A stretch of 54,269 nt of DNA from Caryophanon latum (GCF_001700325.1 NZ_MATO01000025.1:1-54269); one strand, 5' to 3'; numbered from the stretch's first letter, positions 9,031-17,392 are shown. The notes: a model not told the origin generated them from the letters alone. Numbers and translations: made by a program.

Positions 9031-9069
9031 TAAGAGCTATCCGAATTCAACTTCGGATAGCTCTTATTT
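9031..9069 (+). terminator. terminator of the ABC transporter operon
   Basis: A 14-bp stem AAGAGCTATCCGAA/TTCGGATAGCTCTT with a 6-base loop is followed by TATTTTAT. It may also serve the convergent small lipoprotein gene. Confidence 0.85.
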
Positions 9070-9129
9070 TATGCGTCAACTATAGCTTGCGGCGAGAAGC
9101 CCGTTTTATTGCTGAAAACTAGTTTCAAA

Positions 9130-9363
9130 TCAATCATCGTCGTCATCGTCATCACGGTCATTATCATTGTCGTCATCATCGTTATCGCCATCGTTGTCAT
9201 TGTCGTTATCGTTGTCGTTAAACATACCGTTATTATCGTCATCGTTGTTGAACATGCCGTTGTCGTTATCATCGTCGCTGTTATTGTTGTCGTTATTGTC
9301 TCCACAAGCAGCTAGCGTCAGTGCAAGCAACGTCGACGCCAGCAGCATCCACCATTTTTTCAT
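9130..9363 (-). CDS. Asp/Asn-rich low-complexity lipoprotein (77 aa)
   Basis: No known family recognised. The first 20 residues are a clear lipoprotein signal ending LTLAAC, with Cys20 lipidated, so the product should sit on the outer face of the membrane. Of the 57 mature residues 47 are Asp or Asn, including a final run of seven Asp; the exceptions include two copies of NGMFN. Such a chain should be disordered and strongly acidic, and could bind Ca2+ or other cations, but this is inference. The start is ATG 9361-9363 with AGGGGAG upstream; an in-frame ATG at 9381 lies before that site. The coding DNA is a quasi-repeat of GAC/AAC/GAT/AAT codons that could vary in length by slippage. It stands alone, convergent to the ABC operon and divergent from the response regulator. 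Confidence 0.7.
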   Translation of the reverse strand: MKKWWMLLASTLLALTLAACGDNNDNNNSDDDNDNGMFNNDDDNNGMFNDNDNDNDNDGDNDDDDNDNDRDDDDDDD

Positions 9364-9501
9364 GCCCTTCTCCCCTTCCATTTTACTTTACGTATCCCAC
9401 ATTTTACGCATAATGAAACATTTCCTGCATAAGCGGTACAATTAATTAGTTGGGTTTTCGCGAAAAATATTTTACGATAAAGAGGAATGGGAGGAATAAA
9501 C

Positions 9502-10179
9502 ATGACAGAGCACATTTTAGTCGTAGAAGACGAGCCGCAAATTGCGCGCGTATTACAGCTTGAGCTGCAATTTGAAGGCTATGACGTGACGATTGCACAT
9601 ACAGGAACGGACGGGCTCATTGCGTACCGCGAGCAGCCGTTTGATTTAGTATTACTTGATATTATGTTGCCGGAGATGAACGGCTTAGACGTGTTAAAGC
9701 GCATTCGTACAGATGAGCGCATGACACCCGTTATTTTATTAACGGCGAAAAACGATACGAGCGATAAAGTAGCAGGGCTTGATTTAGGGGCGAACGATTA
9801 CATTACGAAGCCGTTTGAATTTGAGGAGCTGCTTGCCCGCATTCGCACGCATTTACGCTTCGCCCAGCCAAAGCAAGCGACTGTGACGACGATTAGCGCA
9901 AACGGCATTGTATTAAATGAAGCAGCGCGTGACGTTACATATAACGGCAAAACGGTGGAGCTAACGCAACGTGAATTTGATTTACTGCACCATTTTTTAT
10001 TGAATAAAAACAACGTACAAACGCGCGAACAACTGCTTAACGCTGTGTGGGGCTTTGATTATTACGGCGATACGAACGTTGTCGATGTGTACGTGCGCTA
10101 CTTACGCCAAAAGCTCGACCCATCTAGCATACAAACGGTGCGCGGCGTCGGCTACGTCATTAAGGACGAGCGCCAATGA
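9502..10179 (+). CDS. OmpR-family response regulator
   Basis: DNA-binding half of a two-component system. The receiver domain (1-118) has the acidic pair at residues 10-11, phospho-acceptor Asp53 in LLDIMLPEMNG, Thr81 and Lys103. The C-terminal winged helix (about 130-225) carries LTQREFDLLHHFL and VDVYVRYLRQKLD, ending in VRGVGYVI, as in OmpR/PhoB proteins. The start is ATG 9502-9504 with GGGAGG 7 bases before it; an upstream in-frame ATG at 9487 lies inside that leader. It overlaps the kinase gene by 4 bases. Association with PepSY proteins resembles the B. subtilis ykoG-ykoH/ykoI/ykoJ region, but orthology is not proved. A direct repeat before the 12108 gene is a plausible target. Confidence 0.93.
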   Translation: MTEHILVVEDEPQIARVLQLELQFEGYDVTIAHTGTDGLIAYREQPFDLVLLDIMLPEMNGLDVLKRIRTDERMTPVILLTAKNDTSDKVAGLDLGANDYITKPFEFEELLARIRTHLRFAQPKQATVTTISANGIVLNEAARDVTYNGKTVELTQREFDLLHHFLLNKNNVQTREQLLNAVWGFDYYGDTNVVDVYVRYLRQKLDPSSIQTVRGVGYVIKDERQ

Positions 10180-11492
10180 AGCTTGGCACGAAAATTCATT
10201 TATTGACGACTGTTGTGACGCTGCTTATCGTCGTTTGTAGCTTTAGTGCCATTTACGTCATTTATGAAAAGATGGCATACTCTACGGAATACGAGCAACT
10301 TATGTCGCGCACTGAAAAGGCGTTGCCGCTGCTTGCGAAAACGACGACGCGCGATGAAGCAGCAACGATTTTACGCGTCTATTTGCCAGCGAACGGCGCG
10401 ATTCGGGTAACCGATATGAACGGCGAGACGAAGCTGTTCATTCAAGGGAACGACGCACCGCACTACCCGACGAGCAATATTGTCGGCTACGCTGTAAACG
10501 AGCATGACGGTGTATCGCTACTTCAGGCGGCAACCGCAGCGATTTGGGTAAACGGTGAGCCGGTGACGCTTCAGCTCGTGCAGCCGTTAAATGATGTCAC
10601 ACAAAATTTACAGCTGCTGCGCGTCATTTTACTCGTAATCGCGGCACTGTCGCTCATTCCGATTTATTTAGCGAGCGCGACGCTTAGCCGATTAATTCGT
10701 AAGCCGATTGATGAGCTAAACGACACAATGCAGCAAAACATTCAAAACGGCTCGTACTTGCAGCTAGAGCAGCCGACGACGCGCGATGAACTGTCTCAGC
10801 TAAGCAGCACGTACAACGACTTAATGGCACGTCTGCAGCACCATCATGACTTGCAAGCTCAGTTCGTTAGCAATGCATCACATGAGCTGAAAACGCCACT
10901 GACCGTCATTGAAAGCTACGCGAAGCTATTGCAGCGACGAGGCACACAAAACGAAGCGATTACAGGCGAGGCGCTCAGTGCGATTACGACCCAAACGGAG
11001 CATATGAAGGAGCTCATTGAACAAATGCTACTCATCGCCCGCAACGAACCGCTTGCACATACGATCGAGGAAACAGCGCTCATTCCGTGGCTAGAAGCGA
11101 GCACTGCCCCACTTGCGGCGACGTATGCACGCGACATTGTCGTACGAGGCGACGACGTAACGAAGGCGATTTACCGCGCACCGCTTCAGCAACTACTGTT
11201 CATCTTCATCGAAAACGCGCTGAAATATAGCGAGCGTGAAGTAATCGTCCATGTGAGCGAACATTCGATTGCGATTCAAGATTTTGGTCCAGGCATTGCC
11301 GAGGAGCACATTCCGCATTTATTTGAACGCTTTTACCGCGTCGATGCGCACCGCAACCGTCAAGCAGGTGGAAGCGGGCTTGGCTTAGCGATCGCAAAAG
11401 CACTTGCCGACAAATTGTATGTCGACATTTCGGTACAAAGCGTCGTCAATGAAGGAACAACGATTTACGTCACATGGAGGGAGCCGCGATGA
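10176..11492 (+). CDS. sensor histidine kinase (two membrane spans, HAMP)
   Basis: Membrane sensor paired with the preceding regulator. Layout: membrane span about 10-30, extracytoplasmic sensor about 32-148, second span about 150-172, HAMP about 173-225 (RLIRKPIDELNDTM), dimerisation/phosphorylation helix with SNASHELKTPL (His236), and the ATPase domain with N box FIENALKYSE, G1 DFGPGI, F box FERFYRVD and G2 GGSGLGLAIAKAL. 438 aa is typical of ArlS/YkoH-type kinases. It starts at ATG 10176 overlapping the regulator stop and its stop overlaps the next ATG, so regulator, kinase and PepSY protein are co-translated. The signal is unknown; the adjacent PepSY proteins hint at an envelope cue. Confidence 0.95.
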   Translation: MKLGTKIHLLTTVVTLLIVVCSFSAIYVIYEKMAYSTEYEQLMSRTEKALPLLAKTTTRDEAATILRVYLPANGAIRVTDMNGETKLFIQGNDAPHYPTSNIVGYAVNEHDGVSLLQAATAAIWVNGEPVTLQLVQPLNDVTQNLQLLRVILLVIAALSLIPIYLASATLSRLIRKPIDELNDTMQQNIQNGSYLQLEQPTTRDELSQLSSTYNDLMARLQHHHDLQAQFVSNASHELKTPLTVIESYAKLLQRRGTQNEAITGEALSAITTQTEHMKELIEQMLLIARNEPLAHTIEETALIPWLEASTAPLAATYARDIVVRGDDVTKAIYRAPLQQLLFIFIENALKYSEREVIVHVSEHSIAIQDFGPGIAEEHIPHLFERFYRVDAHRNRQAGGSGLGLAIAKALADKLYVDISVQSVVNEGTTIYVTWREPR

Positions 11493-12010
11493 AAAAGCTA
11501 ATTGTTTTAACCGTTACAGCTATCGGGCTCATTGTGCTGACGCTCGTATTACTGCAAACGAATGAACGCATTACGCTGCAGCAGGCGGAGCAAAAAATTG
11601 CACAAGCTTATAACGCCGAAGTGCTAGAAAGCTACACAAAAGGAGAATCATTTGCGATTACGTTTTCAAGTGCGACCGGACAATACGATGCAACGGTAAA
11701 TGCGCACGGGCAAATTGTCGCGCTCACGCAAACAATCGCAACTGACGCACTAAAGGAAGAGACCGCACCTCAGGAGGAACCGAAGCCTGAAGTAAAGCCG
11801 ACTCCACCACCTGCTCCAACGCAAATGACGAGCGATGAGGCGCTACGCATTGCAACTGCTCGCTTTGCTGGCTCTGTTGAACAGATTGAGTTTGTCCCCT
11901 CGTCAAACGGTGGTTATTACGATATCGAGCTAGAAGCTGGTGATCAAGAAGTGACAATGCAAATTCATGCACTAACTGGCGACATTTTATCCGTTGTGTA
12001 TGACGATTAA
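11489..12010 (+). CDS. membrane-anchored PepSY-domain protein (173 aa)
   Basis: A short signal anchor (about residues 5-23) leads into a probably extracellular part with two PepSY-like units. A degenerate one lies near 28-85 (LQQAEQKIAQAYNAEVLE) and a better one near 113-173, with MTSDEALRIATARFAG, YYDIELE and HALTGDILSV. They are joined by a Pro/Glu-rich linker (about 92-112). PepSY modules are often inhibitory or ligand-binding domains on secreted proteins. The start is ATG 11489-11491 with GGAGGG upstream; an in-frame ATG at 11474 lies before that site inside the kinase gene. It overlaps the kinase stop by 4 bases, so it is likely to modulate or report on that two-component system. Confidence 0.85.
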   Translation: MKKLIVLTVTAIGLIVLTLVLLQTNERITLQQAEQKIAQAYNAEVLESYTKGESFAITFSSATGQYDATVNAHGQIVALTQTIATDALKEETAPQEEPKPEVKPTPPPAPTQMTSDEALRIATARFAGSVEQIEFVPSSNGGYYDIELEAGDQEVTMQIHALTGDILSVVYDD

Positions 12011-12025
12011 TTTTCTCATCAAATC

Positions 12026-12044
12026 TTAATGTTGCGTTAAAGTT
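12026..12044 (+). promoter_or_regulatory. candidate response-regulator operator (direct repeat)
   Basis: TTAATGTT (12026-12033) and TTAAAGTT (12037-12044) are repeated with an 11-base period, the usual arrangement of OmpR-family sites. They lie about 65 bases before the second PepSY gene and just after the two-component operon. The assignment to this regulator is inferred from spacing and context. Confidence 0.45.
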
Positions 12045-12107
12045 CCTCTCATCTTCATTTTATATGATGAAGTTAACAAATAACGAACGACACGGAGGAA
12101 TGACATT

Positions 12108-12566
12108 ATGAAAAAAACATTCATTTTAGTACCAATTGTAGCATTAGGTTTAGGTGGCGGTGTATTACTAGCAGGCAATGCCGTATTCCCTCAAGCAGAG
12201 CAGCAAATCGAAGTGAAAATGGATACAGCAGAGCAGCAAGTGGAGCAAGCAGTCGCTAACACGTTAAACAAAGTGGGCGTGCCTAGCAATATCGTGCAAG
12301 ATGACGACCAATACATTGAATCAAGCGCTGGTCATGTCGATGTAGATGATGATTTCCGCGAAGTACCGACGAACATCATTACAGCGGATGAAGCAATCGA
12401 CATCGCCAAGCAACACGCTAAAGGAACGATGACCGATATCGAGCTAGATCAAGATTATAACGGTGCACATTACGAAATTGAATTCCAAGACGGGCATATC
12501 GAATATACAATTAACTTAAACGCAGTAACAGGCGACGTTGTATATGTAGAAGAAGACCGCGATTAA
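12108..12566 (+). CDS. secreted PepSY-domain protein (152 aa)
   Basis: An N-terminal hydrophobic signal or anchor (about 4-27, ending near AGNAVFPQA) precedes a charged linker. One PepSY domain follows at about 89-150: ITADEAIDIAKQHAKG, ITDIELD-like strands, HYEIEFQDG and NLNAVTGDVVYVEEDRD. A GGAGG site lies 8 bases before ATG. It has its own upstream region with an 11-base-period direct repeat and its own terminator. It is therefore probably a target gene of the adjacent two-component system rather than a simple continuation of its operon. The molecular role is unknown; PepSY proteins in this setting are thought to sense or buffer envelope stress. Confidence 0.85.
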   Translation: MKKTFILVPIVALGLGGGVLLAGNAVFPQAEQQIEVKMDTAEQQVEQAVANTLNKVGVPSNIVQDDDQYIESSAGHVDVDDDFREVPTNIITADEAIDIAKQHAKGTMTDIELDQDYNGAHYEIEFQDGHIEYTINLNAVTGDVVYVEEDRD

Positions 12567-12571
12567 TAATA

Positions 12572-12604
12572 GAAGGCGAGCCGCAATTGCGCTGCTCGCC
12601 TTTT
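12572..12604 (+). terminator. terminator after the PepSY gene
   Basis: The stem AAGGCGAGC/GCTCGCCTT is followed by TTTT. It lies at the end of both this gene and the convergent arginase gene. Confidence 0.8.
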
Positions 12605-12605
12605 G

Positions 12606-13493
12606 CTATAATAGCGTATCACCGAGCAGCGACGCAATAAGTGCGACCGCCACTTCCGCTGTTTTATTGCGCTCATCTAAAATTGGATTCACCTCGACGA
12701 ACTCCGCAGACACAATGCGCATTGATGCGGCGAGCAGCTCCATCGCTAAATGACTTTCACGATACGTTAAGCCACCTAGCACCGGTGTTCCGACGCCTGG
12801 GCAATACATCGGATCGAGCGCATCTAAATCGAGCGATAAATGAATGCCATCTGTATGTGCTAAATGTGCAAGCGTCTGTTCAATGACCGCCGCCATGCCG
12901 AGTACGTCCACTTCATGCATCGTAAACGCTAACATATTGTGCTCGCGAATGAACGCACGCTCCCCTTCATCTAAATCGCGCACACCAATTAATACGACGT
13001 TTTCTGTCTTTAGCTTGCGCGTGCCAATTTGCGTTAACATGTCATGCCCATAGCCTAAGTTTACCGCAAGCGGCATGCCGTGAATATTTCCTGTTGGCGA
13101 TGTTGCTGGCACGTTTAAATCACCGTGCGCATCGTACCAAATGACACCTAAATTATTGTAATGCGCTGTCATTGCAGCAAGCGTGCCAATCGACATACTA
13201 TGGTCGCCGCCAAGCACGAGCGGAAACGAATTGTCCTCTAGCATCGTTTTCACAGCATCTCGAATGCGGCGGCTCGTTTGTGTTACCGCAATTAGGTTTT
13301 TTAAATTGCCGTGCGTTTCTTCCTGTGCTGTGCCGTTATCAACCGTTACATTGCCGTAATCTTTCACTGTATAGCCGAGCTTTTTAAGCCGCCCCGCTAC
13401 ACCTGCATAGCGAATTGCAGATGGCCCCATATCGACACCGCGCCTCGCCTGCCCTAAATCCATCGGCACGCCTAATATTGCTAGCTTGTTCAT
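12606..13493 (-). CDS. rocF: arginase
   Basis: Hydrolyses L-arginine to ornithine and urea using a binuclear manganese centre. The metal ligands are visible in GGDHSMSIGT, WYDAHGDLN (DAHxD) and SLDLDALDP, and the substrate-site stretch SPTGNIHGMPLA is present. 295 aa is the normal length of bacterial hexameric arginases. The ATG at 13491-13493 follows AGGAGG by 8 bases. Here it stands alone; the usual partners rocD/rocE are not adjacent, so nitrogen release from arginine would depend on genes elsewhere. Agmatinase or formiminoglutamase of the same superfamily are alternatives, but the overall sequence fits arginase best. Confidence 0.93.
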   Translation of the reverse strand: MNKLAILGVPMDLGQARRGVDMGPSAIRYAGVAGRLKKLGYTVKDYGNVTVDNGTAQEETHGNLKNLIAVTQTSRRIRDAVKTMLEDNSFPLVLGGDHSMSIGTLAAMTAHYNNLGVIWYDAHGDLNVPATSPTGNIHGMPLAVNLGYGHDMLTQIGTRKLKTENVVLIGVRDLDEGERAFIREHNMLAFTMHEVDVLGMAAVIEQTLAHLAHTDGIHLSLDLDALDPMYCPGVGTPVLGGLTYRESHLAMELLAASMRIVSAEFVEVNPILDERNKTAEVAVALIASLLGDTLL

Positions 13494-13527
13494 GTTAACC
13501 GCCTCCTATATTTTTCTTTTTCTATAT

Positions 13528-13570
13528 CGAGGCAAGCTCGATGTTCGATCTTCCCGTTAGCGTCCACCTC
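13528..13570 (+). repeat. degenerate short copy of the intergenic repeat (copy N)
   Basis: CGAGGCAAGCT is followed after a short gap by TTCCCGTTAGCGTCCACCTC. These match the left arm and, imperfectly, the right arm (TTCCCGCTGGAGTCCGCCTC) of arm type 2, with the inner module lost. It lies between the arginase gene and the exporter gene. Confidence 0.5.
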
Positions 13571-13673
13571 AGCGACGAGCAGCATATCCGAAATAAATGA
13601 TAAGCCGCTACATTCAAAGTAACAAAAAAATCGCATAAAGCGCAATATAAAACGCTTTTATAGAAAATACAAA

Positions 13674-13711
13674 CAAAAATAGGCTGCCCGAAAATTGCTC
13701 ATCGGACAGCC
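13674..13711 (-). terminator. terminator of the DHA2 exporter gene
   Basis: On the minus strand GGCTGTCCGA pairs with TCGGGCAGCC (one G-U/mismatch position) and is followed by TATTTTTG. Confidence 0.8.
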
Positions 13712-13722
13712 ATTCATCTTTT

Positions 13723-15147
13723 TTACATACCTTTTTGTTGTCGTACATTTTTTAAAAATAGCGATAGTATGAAGCCAATAATCGCTAGCACTAAGCCGAA
13801 CGTAATGGCGTTTTGAATTCCTTCAATCGCCCCTTGTCCCGCTGCCTCAATACCTCCGTCGCGCGTTGCATTCGCTACTGTAATCGACATGATCGTTACG
13901 GCGATTGCTGTACCGACTGCTCCTGCCACTTGCTGCAACGTGTTCATTACCGCTGAGCCGTCTGGATAAAGCGCAGGTGGCAACTGGTTTAAACCGTTCG
14001 TTGACGCAGGCATCATAACGAGCGAAATACCGATAAATAAAACGATGTGAAGTGCGACGATGAAGTACGCTGACGTTTCTGCATCAATGCCGCGCAGGAA
14101 AAATAGCGCAACAATGGCAAAACCAAGACCAATTGGTACCATAACACGCGGTCCGAAGCGGTCAAATAAATTGCCTGACACGACCGACATAAATGCATTA
14201 ATGACACCACCTGGTAATAACACTAAACCAGCGACGACTGTCGTTAATAGCATGACGTTTTGTAAATAAATCGGCAGCATGACCATCGTCGACAAAATAA
14301 TTAACATAACCGACATGACGATCCCTAAGCCTAGCACGAACATCGGATATTGGAAAACGCGTAAGTTTAGCATCGGCTGCTCCATTTTCATTTGCATGAC
14401 GCTAAATGCGATCAGCGCTGCAATACCGACACCTACTGCAACGAGTACTTCAGCATCAAAAAACGTACCAAGTGAGCCTGAAATACTAAAGCCATACACG
14501 ATGCCACCGAACGCAATTGTCGATAATAAAATCGATGGAATGTGGAACTTCACTGGACGTGTTTCGCTTACATTTTCAATAAACTTTAAGCCCATTAATA
14601 ACGCAATAATTAAAAACGGAATACAGATCCAAAAAATATAATGCCACGTTAAATCCGATAAAATAAAGCCGGCAATCGTCGGTCCAATAGCTGGTGCGAA
14701 GACGATAACGAGCCCGATTTTCCCCATCGCTGCCCCGCGTTTACTCATCGGGTACACCATTAACACAACTTGGGTCATAAGCGGTAAAATAATGGCCGTC
14801 CCAATCGCTTGCACGATACGACCGACAAATAATACTTCAAATACAGGAGATAACGCCGCAATGAGCGTTCCTGCAATCGAGAAAAGTAAAGATGCTGTAA
14901 ATAGTTGGCGCGTTGTAAACTTTTGCATCAAAATCGACGAAATCGGCACGAGTACACCGAGCGTTAATAAGTAGCCCGTCGTTAGCCATTGAATCGTTGA
15001 TGTATCTTTTCCAAAGTCATTTCCTAATTGAACGAACGCCATGTTTAGCGCTGTTTCATTGAATAACCCGATAAACGCTGCAACTAAAAAAGACGCAATA
15101 ATTTGCGTGCGTTTTTCGTACAATCGTTCATTAAACTGCTCTTTCAT
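13723..15147 (-). CDS. MFS multidrug exporter, DHA2 (EmrB/QacA-like) family
   Basis: Proton-driven exporter in the cytoplasmic membrane. 474 aa with about 14 hydrophobic segments. Family marks are the N-terminal ETALNMAF, the motif D1-like QWLTTGYLLTLGVLVPISS, a motif A-like region after span 2 (ILMQKFTTRQLF), GRIVQAIGTAIILPLM (motif B) and FAPAIGPTIAGFI (antiporter motif C). The closest well-known relatives are LmrB/YhcA-type pumps. The ATG at 15145-15147 has GGAAGTG about 10 bases upstream, a weak spacing. No regulator gene is adjacent; an interrupted palindrome CAATA-N8-TATTG upstream might bind one. The exported compound is unknown. Confidence 0.88.
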   Translation of the reverse strand: MKEQFNERLYEKRTQIIASFLVAAFIGLFNETALNMAFVQLGNDFGKDTSTIQWLTTGYLLTLGVLVPISSILMQKFTTRQLFTASLLFSIAGTLIAALSPVFEVLFVGRIVQAIGTAIILPLMTQVVLMVYPMSKRGAAMGKIGLVIVFAPAIGPTIAGFILSDLTWHYIFWICIPFLIIALLMGLKFIENVSETRPVKFHIPSILLSTIAFGGIVYGFSISGSLGTFFDAEVLVAVGVGIAALIAFSVMQMKMEQPMLNLRVFQYPMFVLGLGIVMSVMLIILSTMVMLPIYLQNVMLLTTVVAGLVLLPGGVINAFMSVVSGNLFDRFGPRVMVPIGLGFAIVALFFLRGIDAETSAYFIVALHIVLFIGISLVMMPASTNGLNQLPPALYPDGSAVMNTLQQVAGAVGTAIAVTIMSITVANATRDGGIEAAGQGAIEGIQNAITFGLVLAIIGFILSLFLKNVRQQKGM

Positions 15148-15217
15148 TCAAACTTACACTTCCTTTCAATACTGTTCGTTATTGTAGCATCATTTTTATT
15201 ACTTGACGACATGTTCG

Positions 15218-15243
15218 TTCATATTCCTTAACAATCCTTCACA
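15218..15243 (+). promoter_or_regulatory. PhoP-box-like direct repeats before the alkaline phosphatase gene
   Basis: Three hexamers, TTCATA (15218-15223), TTAACA (15228-15233) and TTCACA (15238-15243), recur every 10 bases. TTAACA-like repeats at this kind of spacing are the binding site of PhoP in Bacillus. A -10-like TATAGT lies at 15275-15280, putting the boxes upstream of the presumed start. The gene downstream is an alkaline phosphatase, the classic Pho regulon member, so phosphate-starvation control is well supported. Confidence 0.65.
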
Positions 15244-15417
15244 TAAACAGCATAGTGTCTTCATATTTCGTTTGTATAGTAAAAATCATAGCAGCGTCTA
15301 TTGTGTCGCCTTCAATGGTGGCAGCTTGCATTCACCACATGCTTCTAGCGATCCTATAAGCGAAACAATCGGACGAATTTCATACATACTTAATACATAT
15401 ACTCGGAGGAATACATC

Positions 15418-17064
15418 ATGAAAAACTACCAAAAACAATTCGGTGCATCATTAATAGCAGCAGCTTTATGCGTCAGCGCAGTGCCTGCAAGTGCAAATGA
15501 CGATGTGCAAAAAGAAACGAAAGCGAACGAGCCGACGAACGTCATTATGCTTGTTATGGACGGCTCAAGCGATAACGTTTCGACGCTCGCTCGCTGGTAC
15601 AAAGGCGAAAACAACGCAATGGATGAAATTTTATCTGGTGCGGTGCGTACATATTCAGCAGAATCGGCTATTACCGATTCCGCTCCTGCTGCAACAGCAC
15701 TTGCGACAGGCTTTAAATCAAATTCGGGCTTCGTTGGTGTTTTACCCGCAAAAATTACGATGCCAAACGTGCAAGGTGACGAGGCAGATGCATACAAGCC
15801 AGTCGCAAACGTGTTAGAAGCAGCACAGCAGCGCGGCATCGCAACAGGGATTGTATCAACGTCAGAGCTTCAGCACGCAACACCAGCTGGCTTCTCAGCA
15901 CACGCAAAAAGCCGCAGCAACTATAACGACATCGCGGAGCAGCAAGTGTACCGCAACATGGACGTCGTGCTCGGTGGCGGCGTAGAATCTCTTCACGAAA
16001 AACGTCAAGACGGCGAAAATTTATTGCCTGTTCTTGAAAAGCAAAAGTATGACGTCGTAACGACACGCGACGAACTGCTTGCATCGACGAGCGATAAAAT
16101 TTGGGGCGCCTTTGCACCGAGCGCGATGCTTTATAATTTAGATCGACAAGCGCTAAATTCGGAGCAGCCGTCAATTGCTGACATGACGAAAAAAGCGATC
16201 GATACGTTAAATCAAGATGAGGACGGCTTCTTCTTAATGGTAGAAGGTAGTAAAATTGACTGGGCCGCACACGCCAACGACCCAATTGGTATGATTACCG
16301 ATTACATCGCATTTGATGAAGCAGTAAAAGAAGCGCTCGATTTCGCAAAAGATGACGGCAATACACTTGTCATTGCAGTAACAGACCATGCGAACTCTGG
16401 TATTACAATTGGCAACACATTCACAACGAGCGGCTACGATAAAATGGACATTACGAACTACATCAATCCGTTACGCGAAGCAAAAATGACGGTTGAAGGT
16501 GCATTATCACAGCTAAAAGAAGATCGCTCAAACTTAGAGGAAGTAGCAGCACTTTACGGCTTAACGAATCTTTCAGCTGAGGAGCGCACAGCACTGCAGC
16601 AGTCGAAAAACTTAGGACAAACGATGTCACAGCTGCTGAGCAAACGTGCAAACATCGGCTTTACAACGGGTGGTCATACGGGGGACGACGTATTTTTATA
16701 CAGCTTCGGTCCAAACCGTCCAACAGGGCTCGTTGAAAATACAGACTTAGCGCGCATTATGGCAGAAACGTTAAACGTTAATTTAGCTGAAACGACAGCG
16801 ACATTATTTAACGATGCACAAGCCGCTTTAACGCAAAAAGGTTTTGACGTGACGATCGACACGACAGATGCTCATAACCCTGCACTTGTTGCAACGAAAA
16901 ATAACGTGACGTACATTTTAGATGAAAATAAAAACACGGTACAAAAAGACCGCAAACTTGCAAACGGACGCGTGCTATCGATGACGAAAACGTTTAACAG
17001 CGTGCATTTTTATAACGATGAAACATTTTATGTATCAGAAGATGTGCTGAAGTTTATTCAATAA
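15418..17064 (+). CDS. secreted alkaline phosphatase (PhoA family) with C-terminal extension
   Basis: Phosphomonoesterase that releases phosphate outside the cell. Signal peptide about 1-26 (cleavage after AVPASA). Active-site features: metal-binding MDGSSDN (Asp48), nucleophile Ser88 in TDSAPAATALATG, metal ligands in VEGSKIDWAAHAND, VTDHANSG and GGHTGDDV. 548 aa is longer than typical Bacillus PhoA/PhoB proteins (about 460). The extra 75 or so residues after about 470 (VTYILDENKNTVQKDRKL ... FYVSEDVLKFI) resemble a copper-amine-oxidase-N-like stalk used by some envelope proteins, a tentative match. GGAGG precedes ATG. PhoP-like boxes upstream point to phosphate control. Confidence 0.93.
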   Translation: MKNYQKQFGASLIAAALCVSAVPASANDDVQKETKANEPTNVIMLVMDGSSDNVSTLARWYKGENNAMDEILSGAVRTYSAESAITDSAPAATALATGFKSNSGFVGVLPAKITMPNVQGDEADAYKPVANVLEAAQQRGIATGIVSTSELQHATPAGFSAHAKSRSNYNDIAEQQVYRNMDVVLGGGVESLHEKRQDGENLLPVLEKQKYDVVTTRDELLASTSDKIWGAFAPSAMLYNLDRQALNSEQPSIADMTKKAIDTLNQDEDGFFLMVEGSKIDWAAHANDPIGMITDYIAFDEAVKEALDFAKDDGNTLVIAVTDHANSGITIGNTFTTSGYDKMDITNYINPLREAKMTVEGALSQLKEDRSNLEEVAALYGLTNLSAEERTALQQSKNLGQTMSQLLSKRANIGFTTGGHTGDDVFLYSFGPNRPTGLVENTDLARIMAETLNVNLAETTATLFNDAQAALTQKGFDVTIDTTDAHNPALVATKNNVTYILDENKNTVQKDRKLANGRVLSMTKTFNSVHFYNDETFYVSEDVLKFIQ

Positions 17065-17105
17065 TCAGCGTGTTGATTAACCATTAAACAGCCGTTCGCG
17101 TATTG

Positions 17106-17177
17106 CGGCTCGCTTTCCTGGGGCGTGGCGTGAGCTTGTAATCTCACGCTCACGCTTTTCCCCAAGGAGTCTCGCCG
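17106..17177 (+). repeat. intergenic mosaic palindrome, copy B
   Basis: Arm type 1 on both sides (CGGCTCGCTTTCCTGGGGC ... CCCCAAGGAGTCTCGCCG) with inner module i (GTGAGCTTGTAATCTCACGC). It lies just behind the phosphatase gene. Confidence 0.9.
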
Positions 17178-17224
17178 CTACGCTCACAGCCATTTCACAT
17201 TAAAAAATATAATTCCAGAACATA

Positions 17225-17263
17225 AAAAAGTTGCCCGATGAATAATTGTCGGGCAACTTTTTG
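17225..17263 (+). terminator. bidirectional terminator after the alkaline phosphatase gene
   Basis: The stem AAAAAGTTGCCCGA/TCGGGCAACTTTTT has a 10-base loop and is T-rich on either strand. It closes the phosphatase gene. The rest of 17065-17438 holds repeat copy B, a degenerate repeat head and the enolase terminator, with no gene. Confidence 0.88.
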
Positions 17264-17340
17264 TATGTCAATGTAGGAGTGCTTAAAATATCAATTTAAT
17301 CAGCTTACTTTAACACATTTTCAAATTATAATATCCAATA

Positions 17341-17370
17341 TGTTAATTAGCCATTCAACGGCAGTTCGTG
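17341..17370 (+). repeat. degenerate head of the intergenic repeat (copy C)
   Basis: TTAATTAGCCATTCAACGGC followed by AGTTCG matches the leader found before copies B and G, but no arms follow. Probably an eroded copy. Confidence 0.3.
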
Positions 17371-17392
17371 GAAAGCACCGTTACGCAAACGC

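Noticed and set aside
15755-16285. Long open frame (176 codons) antisense to the alkaline phosphatase gene
   Set aside because: Arg/Leu-rich composition typical of a reverse frame of GC-containing codons, no ribosome-binding site, and the sense frame is a clear enzyme.
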